Below are positions 6,424-12,094 of a stretch of DNA of 12,094 nucleotides, one piece after another. Made by a program: the position numbers and the translations under genes. Location of the stretch: the NCBI GenBank assembly GCA_934255435.1, contig CAKQNZ010000055.1, positions 1-12,094 on the forward strand. Reading direction: 5' to 3'. Each line of letters starts with the position of its first letter. Position 1 is the stretch's first letter. Source of the DNA: an uncultured Clostridia bacterium. GTDB taxonomy: Bacteria; Bacillota; Clostridia; Peptostreptococcales; Anaerovoracaceae. Below the pieces are notes generated by a model that saw only the letters and a program-made list of their open reading frames with translations, was not told the origin of the DNA and did not search any database.

Positions 6424-6552
6424 ATGCAGAAGCATATCTATGTCTTTGAAAAGATATATACATTCGTTATCACAGGACAACAAAATATTACAAAAACATA
6501 TCCACGAAGGCTATAAGGATCATTAATGAACAGAAAAGGTCTTCGTTTTTTT
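6424..6552 (+). ncRNA. candidate structured leader RNA upstream of the surface-protein remnant
   Basis: Blocks matching the minus leader stand in the same order with similar spacing: ATGCAGAAGCAT (6424-6435), ACAACAAAATATT (6477-6489), ACATATCCACGAAG (ending 6509), and CTTCGT (6541-6546) merging into a seven-T run (6546-6552). ACGAAG/CTTCGT give a six-pair stem with a loop of about 31 nt, weaker than its minus-strand counterpart. Offsets from the first block are 53, 80 and 117 bases here, against 46, 74 and 114 in the minus leader. It may be decaying along with its gene. Confidence 0.45.
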
Positions 6553-6597
6553 GTTGTCAAAACAAAACTGCTGGATCCGTAAAAGAAAGGATATAAA

Positions 6598-7269
6598 ATG
6601 CTCAATCACGTTAATTTACACCATACTATTCGATGGAGAAAACGGCCGCTGTCAGTACTCCTCGTACTTACTATGTGTCTTGGCACTATCAGCATCAATA
6701 TACATGCATCAGAAACCTTAACATCAAAGGAAAAATATCAGTAAAGGACTACGTTGGTGGTATCGCAGGGTTATGCAAGTGGCATATGCGGACATAATTA
6801 CGGCGGCAGGATTTCAAGCTACATAAATAACGCCGAGATCACAGACAATGGGTATTGTACAGTTGGTATCACAGGATACAGCCAGCTTGCTTCTGTAACA
6901 GATTCTGTGAACAAAGACACTGTTTCAGGAAATGAAAATACAGGTGGCATTGCCGGCAAGATCACTGCCTCAGGTACATTCGGTCTGCACAGCGGCTGCA
7001 GTAACAAAGCTCCGGTATCAGGTATCAGCAAGACCAGTGGTATCTGTGGAATATCTGTCTGAGTAGTAAAAAAGATGATAATTACCAGACTATTTCAGAC
7101 TGTTACAACACAGACATGATAAGTTCAAAAAACCATGCCGGAGGCATCTAAGGTGACAGGACTGAAATCCCATAAAAAATATTATGTGCAAATCCGAACA
7201 TATAAAAAAGTTTCTGGTAAAAATCACCATTCAAAATGGTCTGAATGCCAAAAAGTATATCTGAAATAA
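6598..7269 (+). pseudogene. decayed secreted surface protein: signal peptide, GLUG-like repeats, fibronectin III end
   Basis: The remains lie in alternating frames. Frame A from ATG 6598 (AAGGA six bases upstream) gives a clear signal peptide: RWRKR, a hydrophobic core PLSVLLVLTMCLGTISIN, and an IHA-SE cleavage-like site, then stops at TAA 6742. A second frame from 6720 gives NIKGKISVKDYVGGIAG, a GLUG-like repeat. Frame A resumes at about 6760-7062 with more repeats (YASGICGHNYGG, VGITGY, TGGIAGK). The second frame returns at about 7059-7149 with ISDCYNTDMI and HAGGI before a stop. Immediately after, frame A again gives VTGLKSHKKYYVQIRTYKKV and on to TAA 7269, which is the last 40 or so residues of a fibronectin III domain; the first half is missing. 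So there are frameshifts plus at least one deletion (near 7149). It is next to a promoter and leader, so it was once a full, expressed, exported protein. Confidence 0.85.
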
Positions 7270-7342
7270 GAATTGCTTATAACTTGTATTTGCTTTATAT
7301 CTCTGCTGCCTGTAAAATCATATTATCAGAAGAACACATGGG

Positions 7343-7348
7343 TATAAT
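7343..7348 (+). promoter_or_regulatory. probable -10 element for the CoA-transferase gene
   Basis: TATAAT at 7343-7348 lies 27 bases before the ATG. No convincing -35 at 16-18 bases. A weaker alternative, TTGCTT/TATATC with a 17-base spacer, begins near 7274. Confidence 0.45.
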
Positions 7349-7375
7349 ATATTTTATACGGGAGAAAATCAGGAC

Positions 7376-8710
7376 ATGAAACATTATGATGAATACAGAC
7401 AGAAACTCTGCACGCCTTACGAAGCGGTAAAAGTCGTCAAAAGCGGCGACTGGGTGGAGTATACAACAGCCAACGGTTTCCCGGTGCTTCTTGACGAAGC
7501 GCTTTCAAGGAGACGTGACGATCTGACGGATGTGAAGATCAGAGGCAACCTCATCTTCGGTCCGATAAAAGTCGTGGAATGCGATCCGGAGCGTGAACAC
7601 TTCATTTACAACAGCTGGCACTGCTCCGCATATGAGCGGAAACTCTGCGACAAGGGACTCTGCAACTACATACCGATGGTTTTCAGGAACGTTGTCCAGT
7701 ACTACAAGCATTTTCTCGAGATAAATGTCGCTATGATCGCAGTGACACCTATGGACGACCACGGTTATTTCAATCTTTCCGGAGCCACCGGCATAGCCAA
7801 GGGGATACTGGACAAGGCCGATGTAGTCATACTCGAGGTGAACGAGAACCTGCCTAAGATATACGGTGCTATCGGCGACAGCATCCACATATCCGAAGCT
7901 GATATGGTGGTGGAAGGTCCCCACGGTCCTCTTTATCAGGTGGCTCTGGAGGAGCCTACAGAAACGGAGATAAAGATAGCACAGAACATAATGCCGTACA
8001 TCACTGACAGCTCCACGCTTCAGCTTGGTATAGGCGGGCTTCCCGGAGTCATCGGAAGGATGATAGCTGATTCCGATCTCAAAGACCTTGGCATGCACAC
8101 AGAGCTCTGCTCCGACGCATACTACTACATCCATGAGGCAGGCAAGCTCACTAACAGATATTCCACGCTGAATCCCGGCAAAGGAGTCCTGGGCATAGCC
8201 TTCGGCACAGAAACGCTTTACGAATGGATCAACGAGAATCCCGGCATAATCTCATACCCTCTTGAGTATGTGAATTCTCCTGAAATAATCGAAAGGATAG
8301 ACAGGATGATATCCATCAACAGCTGTATATCCACAGACCTTTACGGGCAGGTTTGCGCCGAAAGTTCCGGCACCAGACAGATAAGCGGTACAGGCGGACA
8401 GCTGGACTTCCTGACAGGCGCTGCCATGTCTAAAGACGGCAAGGCTTTCATATGCATGCCTTCCGTATTCCAGGAAAAGGACGGCACTGTTGAGTCGAAT
8501 ATAAAGCCCATGTTCAACGGGGATATCGTGACCTCACCGAGGAGCCAGATGTATTATCTCGTCACAGAATACGGAGCTGTGAACCTGGTCGGCAGGAGCA
8601 CCTGGGAACGTGCGGAAATGATAATATCCATAGCCCATCCGGACTTCAGGGACGAACTTGTGAAAGCTGCTGAAAACCAGAACATATGGTGCAGATCGAA
8701 CAGGCGCTGA
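7376..8710 (+). CDS. acyl-CoA:acetate CoA-transferase (butyryl-CoA / 4-hydroxybutyrate CoA-transferase family)
   Basis: Family I CoA-transferases move CoA between an acyl-CoA and acetate through a glutamyl-CoA thioester. In anaerobes this family contains butyryl-CoA:acetate CoA-transferase (last step of butyrate formation) and 4-hydroxybutyrate CoA-transferase. Seen: 444 residues, full family length; QLGIGGLPG at 216-224; [10 protein letters not shown] at 239-248 with Glu243 in the position of the catalytic glutamate; [14 protein letters not shown]; and [20 protein letters not shown]. No signal or TM. Start: ATG 7376 with GGGAG about 11 bases upstream. It stands alone with a strong terminator, away from bcd-etf or hbd genes, so genetic context does not settle the substrate. 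I favour the butyryl-CoA activity because of the overall But-like sequence, but the 4-hydroxybutyrate or another short-chain acyl activity is possible. Confidence 0.88.
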   Translation: MKHYDEYRQKLCTPYEAVKVVKSGDWVEYTTANGFPVLLDEALSRRRDDLTDVKIRGNLIFGPIKVVECDPEREHFIYNSWHCSAYERKLCDKGLCNYIPMVFRNVVQYYKHFLEINVAMIAVTPMDDHGYFNLSGATGIAKGILDKADVVILEVNENLPKIYGAIGDSIHISEADMVVEGPHGPLYQVALEEPTETEIKIAQNIMPYITDSSTLQLGIGGLPGVIGRMIADSDLKDLGMHTELCSDAYYYIHEAGKLTNRYSTLNPGKGVLGIAFGTETLYEWINENPGIISYPLEYVNSPEIIERIDRMISINSCISTDLYGQVCAESSGTRQISGTGGQLDFLTGAAMSKDGKAFICMPSVFQEKDGTVESNIKPMFNGDIVTSPRSQMYYLVTEYGAVNLVGRSTWERAEMIISIAHPDFRDELVKAAENQNIWCRSNRR

Positions 8711-8736
8711 ACCTGAAATCTCACAAAATACAGAAA

Positions 8737-8777
8737 GGGTCCGGCTTTCTGAAGAAGCCGGACCCTTGTTTTTATTC
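8737..8777 (+). terminator. strong intrinsic terminator after the CoA-transferase gene
   Basis: GGGTCCGGCTT (8737-8747) pairs perfectly with AAGCCGGACCC (8755-8765), 11 pairs, seven-base loop, followed by TTGTTTTTATT. On the minus strand the same stem is followed by TTTCTGTATTTTG, so it may also stop the GGDEF gene transcript. Confidence 0.92.
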
Positions 8778-8897
8778 TGAAATAATATCGTTTTCTTTAT
8801 TGCTGAATATCAGAAAATGTTGCATCTTATCCTGTTTCCGGTTCCTTTCCCGGCGTACCTGCGGGCTGACGGGATCCTCCTGCGGTATCCCACGGTT

Positions 8898-10007
8898 TCA
8901 GCCGGCATTTTTCATTTCTACCATGACAGCTCTTTTCTTGCCTGCGGCCTTGGCAGCATAAAGAGCTCTGTCAGCATAGTCGAACAGCATATCGTAATCC
9001 TGCCTGTCCGGTCCTGCCACCACGAATCCTATGCTGCAGGAAGCATCTACGGAAAGCCGGCTCCTGGCAAGTCTGCATATACGTTCCTGTATGAGTTCTG
9101 ATTTTTCTCTCAGAGTCCTGCGGACAGCACGGTCCTTTACGAAAACTATGAATTCATCGCCTCCGAACCGCCCAAGTATATCGCATGTGCTGAATGTAGC
9201 TTTGATGATATCACCTGCCAGCACCAGCACCCTGTCGCCAGTGCTATGACCGTACCTGTCGTTTATCTGCTTGAAATCATCCATATCTATTATACACATA
9301 GCGTACTGATACCCTGTATCCCATGAAGACAGCTGATCGTCAACCGCTGTCCTGAAAGCCTCTTTGTTGAGCATACCGGACAGCGGGTCTGTCATGCTGA
9401 GACGCTGATATTCAAGACGCATATCATAATCTTTCATCCTGAGATTCAGTATTATCTGGATTATCGCTATAGAAAATACCAGTCCCACAGCGGAGTTGAT
9501 TATATCATGCTGGGCTACCGAATGGGTTTCGAAAATGCAGGCCGCCGCTATATAGAATATCTCCGCTGCCGACAGCAGCGCATATACATATGTCTGCGGT
9601 ATTATGAAAAGTGTCGGCAGCACTATGTACATCATGGATATGGACGAGGCCTGCGTATTGTACGGTACGAATATGTCTATACCTATGGAAAATATCAGCA
9701 CCACCGCATCGAATGCCATGCACATGGCAAACGCCACCCAGTAGTTCTTTTCTTTTTTTCTGCTGTACAGTGCTGCACACACCAGACACAGCAGCAGTGC
9801 GGGCAGGAAAAGCAGATGATTCGTCCTTATCTCCCACTCTTTTACTACTACGGGCATTATGACGAAACAGCAAAGCAGCAGGACTATCGCACTCAGACTT
9901 ATAGCCTTCAGATTCCTTATATTGCGCTCTGCCGCTTCATCCTGCGTATCTCTGTAATACACTTTTCTTTTTTCACGTTCATTTGCAATGTATACTGCAG
10001 GTTTCAC
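8898..10007 (-). CDS. membrane-anchored diguanylate cyclase (six TM plus GGDEF domain)
   Basis: Makes the second messenger c-di-GMP from two GTP. Seen: 369 residues. A charged cytoplasmic N-terminus (1-34) precedes six TM segments (about 36-55, 65-81, 89-113, 122-138, 140-158, 168-187) that probably form the sensor; then a GGDEF domain from about 195: LTDPLSG-type start (MTDPLSGMLNKEAF, 205-218), IDMDDFKQINDRYGHSTGD at 240-258 with the metal-binding Asp, RFGGDEF at 280-286 fully intact, and the ending YADRALYAAKAAGKKR. The product-inhibition I-site RxxD is degenerate: STCD at 273-276, so Arg is absent. No EAL or HD-GYP domain. The start is GTG 10007, chosen because GGGAGG is five bases upstream. 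The ligand sensed is unknown. It appears to be transcribed separately from ktrBA. Confidence 0.93.
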   Translation of the reverse strand: MKPAVYIANEREKRKVYYRDTQDEAAERNIRNLKAISLSAIVLLLCCFVIMPVVVKEWEIRTNHLLFLPALLLCLVCAALYSRKKEKNYWVAFAMCMAFDAVVLIFSIGIDIFVPYNTQASSISMMYIVLPTLFIIPQTYVYALLSAAEIFYIAAACIFETHSVAQHDIINSAVGLVFSIAIIQIILNLRMKDYDMRLEYQRLSMTDPLSGMLNKEAFRTAVDDQLSSWDTGYQYAMCIIDMDDFKQINDRYGHSTGDRVLVLAGDIIKATFSTCDILGRFGGDEFIVFVKDRAVRRTLREKSELIQERICRLARSRLSVDASCSIGFVVAGPDRQDYDMLFDYADRALYAAKAAGKKRAVMVEMKNAG

Positions 10008-10056
10008 TACGACCTCCCCATGTATATGCTAACGTTTTTAAAACTTCTGCTAATTC

Positions 10057-10062
10057 ATTATA
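10057..10062 (-). promoter_or_regulatory. probable -10 element for the diguanylate cyclase gene
   Basis: Minus strand TATAAT at 10062-10057, about 50 bases before the GTG start and after the ktrA stop. No good -35 is visible at the right distance. Confidence 0.45.
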
Positions 10063-10088
10063 CAACATCCGGCACTGCGATGTTTCAC

Positions 10089-10132
10089 AAAAAACAGCTA
10101 TATGCCGACAAAAATCTACAAAATCATATCTG
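10089..10132 (-). terminator. possible weak terminator after ktrA
   Basis: Minus strand CAGATATG (10132-10125) can pair with CATATAGCTG (10104-10095) leaving a two-base bulge, loop of 20, followed by six T (10094-10089). The stem starts at the ktrA stop codon and is AU-rich, so this is only a possibility. Confidence 0.3.
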
Positions 10133-10810
10133 ATGCAGTTCCCTGTTCATGACTTTGCGCTCGAATCTGTCTGCATCATTGAATCTGCCGATGACTACGA
10201 TAGCGTCGTCTTCTTCCAGGATATGATCTGACGATACCACGGACAAAGTTATATCCGGTTCTTTTTCGACGGCAATGAGTTTCAGTCCGTACTTTTCCAT
10301 ATCCAGTTCTCTTACTGACTTGCCGCATACTGCTTTTCCGACCTTTATTTCCGAAACGACCATATCTCCGTTCAGACGCATTATATCCAGTGCTTTCGAC
10401 CCCAGCAGCACTGCAGCCAGACGTGTAGCGGTCTCCCGCTCGGGATGCACCACCTCCGCTCCTATCTTTTCAAGTATCATGCCGTGTTCGATGCTGTCCG
10501 CCTTGGCGATGACCCTTGACACTCCCAGCGTCAGCAGGTGCAGAGCAGTCATCAGGCTGACATCTACTTTCTCCGCTATACACACTATCGCCGTGTGACA
10601 TTCACCTATACCCGTGTCCTCAAGGGCATCCTTTGTGATATTCTGCATATGGAAAGCATCCTGCACATACGATCTGACCTGTCTCAGCTTGTCCTCATCG
10701 CTGTCGATGACCATGACGTCAGTGCCAAGCTCAGACAGAGCCTTTGCCAGCGACATCCCGAAACGGCCAAGACCTATAACTGCAAATCCTGATTTTCTTC
10801 TTTCTCTCAT
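10124..10810 (-). CDS. ktrA: TrkA/KtrA-family potassium uptake regulatory subunit
   Basis: Cytoplasmic RCK protein that forms a ring on the KtrB/TrkH channel and gates it in response to nucleotides. Seen: 228 residues; RCK-N Rossmann fold with GLGRFG at 13-18 and the acidic end of beta2 (VIDSDED) binding the nucleotide ribose; RCK-C domain at about 135-220 (KVGKAVCGKSVRELD onward), the region that binds c-di-AMP in Firmicutes KtrA/KtrC. No TM. Start: ATG 10810 with GGAG seven bases upstream; a longer in-frame start at 10870 would overlap ktrB and adds residues unlike the family. It lies 23 bases after the ktrB stop and is clearly co-transcribed with it. One RCK pair is Ktr-like rather than the double-RCK TrkA of enterobacteria. 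Confidence 0.93.
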   Translation of the reverse strand: MRERRKSGFAVIGLGRFGMSLAKALSELGTDVMVIDSDEDKLRQVRSYVQDAFHMQNITKDALEDTGIGECHTAIVCIAEKVDVSLMTALHLLTLGVSRVIAKADSIEHGMILEKIGAEVVHPERETATRLAAVLLGSKALDIMRLNGDMVVSEIKVGKAVCGKSVRELDMEKYGLKLIAVEKEPDITLSVVSSDHILEEDDAIVVIGRFNDADRFERKVMNRELHQI

Positions 10811-10833
10811 ATAAAAACTCCATTCACGATATA

Positions 10834-12094
10834 TCAGCCTATAGTGATATCCTCCTCCGAGTATCTGCACGCAGGCACTTCCCTGCTCATCCAGACTGTT
10901 GCCAGCGTCAGTGCACCGAGCCTTCCGGTATACATCGTCAGCGACAGCAGCACTTTGCTTACGGCGCCAAGATGCGGTGTGATCCCTGTAGAAAGGCCTG
11001 TAGTCCCGTAGGCGCTGACAACTTCAAATGTTATCTGCTGGAAAGTCAGCTCAGGCTCTGTCATACATATCAGGAAAACCATGAAAACTATGACCGACGC
11101 TGCCATGACGAATACCATGAATGCCTTCGTCACCGTGCTTTCCGGTATCGTTCTCCTGAAGGCTGAACAATGCCTGCTGAAAACCGTGCTGTGTGCTTTT
11201 CTCGCAAGTACGAAAAAGGTTGTCGTCTTGATACCGCCTCCTGTGGAGCCGGGAGACGCTCCGATGAACATCAGCACCATCAGCACAAGAAGTCCTGCAT
11301 TGCTCATAGACCCCACCGGCACACTGGCAAAACCCGCAGTCCTGGCCGAAACGCTCTGAAAAAAAGCTTCGAGCCATGAAAACCTGCTGCCCTCCGAAAG
11401 TTTCAGCAGCAATGTGCCTCCAGCGATAAGTCCGGCAGTAGTCACCAGTACCGCTTTGGTATGCAGCGACCACCTTGCCGTTTTTTTCCCTGACAGGAGC
11501 TCTGTTATCACGAAAAATCCAAGACCGCCGAAGATTATCAGTGCGCTGGTGACTGCACACAGCCATGTATCGGACTGATAGTTTGCAAGGCTGTTGCCAT
11601 TGCCCAGCACATCGTAACCTGCATTGTTGAAAGCTGCGATGGAGTGGAATATGCTGACACGAACTGCATCTGCAAAATCATAGTCGTGACTGAATGTAAA
11701 GAAACTGCAGGCAGCTCCTGCAAACTCGAAGGCAACGGTGACATAAAGCACTGCCTGCACGACTCCCTTGATGCCCTTTCCTGTGGAAAGATTCAGGGCT
11801 TCTTTTATAAGTCGCTGGCTCCTCATACTGAACCTGCCTCCCGCTGCAAGGATTATCATGACTCCGATAGAAGTTATCCCCAGTCCGCCTATCTGTATCA
11901 GCACTGCCAGCACCACCTGCCCGAACAGAGAGAATGTCACACCGGGATCGACGCTGACAAGCCCTGTCACACATACTGCACTGGTAGCTGTGAACAGGCT
12001 GTCCACAAAGTGTATGCCACATCCGTCTGCCGATGAGGCCGGCATCATCAGCAGCAGCGTGCCTGTCAGTATTATTATGAGAAACCCGGTGGCT
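10834..12094 (-). CDS. ktrB: TrkH/KtrB-family potassium channel subunit, N-terminus beyond window edge
   Basis: Membrane pore of the K+ (Na+-dependent in KtrB) uptake system. Seen: 419 residues to the stop, open to the edge; an internal ATG near 12048 is not the start because the frame continues upstream with GFLIIILTGTLLL, the conserved end of the first helix. About 25-40 residues are probably missing. All four pore loops are visible: TSAVCVTGL, FNNAGYDVLG, SARTAGFASV and SAYGTTGLSTG, each with the filter Gly. The intramembrane gate region GASPGSTGGGIKTTTF is present. Multiple TM segments fill the rest. The length and the single-RCK partner ktrA fit KtrB better than the longer enterobacterial TrkH. 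First gene of the ktrB-ktrA unit; its promoter is outside the window. Confidence 0.94.
   Translation of the reverse strand, partial: ATGFLIIILTGTLLLMMPASSADGCGIHFVDSLFTATSAVCVTGLVSVDPGVTFSLFGQVVLAVLIQIGGLGITSIGVMIILAAGGRFSMRSQRLIKEALNLSTGKGIKGVVQAVLYVTVAFEFAGAACSFFTFSHDYDFADAVRVSIFHSIAAFNNAGYDVLGNGNSLANYQSDTWLCAVTSALIIFGGLGFFVITELLSGKKTARWSLHTKAVLVTTAGLIAGGTLLLKLSEGSRFSWLEAFFQSVSARTAGFASVPVGSMSNAGLLVLMVLMFIGASPGSTGGGIKTTTFFVLARKAHSTVFSRHCSAFRRTIPESTVTKAFMVFVMAASVIVFMVFLICMTEPELTFQQITFEVVSAYGTTGLSTGITPHLGAVSKVLLSLTMYTGRLGALTLATVWMSREVPACRYSEEDITIG

Noticed and set aside
6598..6744. A genuine 48-residue secreted peptide gene
   Set aside because: It has a signal peptide and ribosome site, but the sequence right after its stop continues as GLUG repeats in another frame, so a broken larger gene explains it better.
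7505..8134. Minus-strand 209-codon open frame
   Set aside because: Antisense to the CoA-transferase, which carries the family motifs.
8778..8897. Possible small gene or second terminator between the CoA-transferase terminator and the GGDEF gene
   Set aside because: No ORF with a ribosome site and no hairpin followed by a U-run was found; the stem at 8737-8765 probably serves both strands.
9507..10133. Plus-strand 208-codon open frame
   Set aside because: Antisense to the membrane domain of the diguanylate cyclase; its composition (many Tyr, His, Arg, Cys) is what reverse reading of a hydrophobic coding region gives.

Overview
The window looks like a Clostridia (Firmicutes) chromosome, most likely an anaerobic, gut-type member of the Eubacteriales. 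This is inferred from AGGAGG-type ribosome binding sites on most genes, heavy use of ATA and AGG codons, the gene order tsaE-tsaB-rimI-tsaD, a RibU transporter under an FMN riboswitch, a KtrAB-type potassium system, a butyrate-type CoA-transferase, and the remains of a Gram-positive surface protein with glycine-rich GLUG-like repeats and a fibronectin III end. No phage, IS element, CRISPR array, tRNA or rRNA was seen.

Minus strand, 1-4300: a translation-centred gene cluster read tsaE, tsaB, rimI, a 59-residue Cys-rich ORF, tsaD, then an ABC-F ATPase that runs off the left edge. The genes are 4 to 53 bases apart or overlap. TsaB, TsaD and TsaE act with TsaC (not here) to make the t6A modification of tRNA; RimI is an N-terminal acetyltransferase; ABC-F proteins act on the ribosome. 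A possible promoter lies directly at the start of tsaE, downstream of a possible terminator for ribU.

4426-5304: ribU (riboflavin uptake, minus strand) with a textbook TTGACA/TATAAT promoter, an FMN riboswitch aptamer and an intrinsic terminator. A 21-codon reading frame with a good ribosome binding site sits between that terminator and ribU.

5330-6600: two small membrane proteins of unknown function (minus strand) end at a bidirectional terminator. Upstream is a 498-base AT-rich region with two strong divergent promoters, each followed by a leader of about 130 nt. The two leaders are related in sequence and both end in a terminator-like hairpin (ACGAAG...CTTCGT followed by U6-7). The minus leader serves the membrane pair; the plus leader serves a decayed surface-protein gene (6598-7269). 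This mirrored leader pair plus the uncharacterised membrane pair is the best candidate here for something undescribed.

7376-8777: a single plus-strand CoA-transferase gene (butyryl-CoA:acetate / 4-hydroxybutyrate type) with a strong terminator.

8898-12094, minus strand: a six-TM GGDEF protein with its own start region, then the K+ uptake pair ktrB-ktrA, in which ktrB is cut by the right edge.
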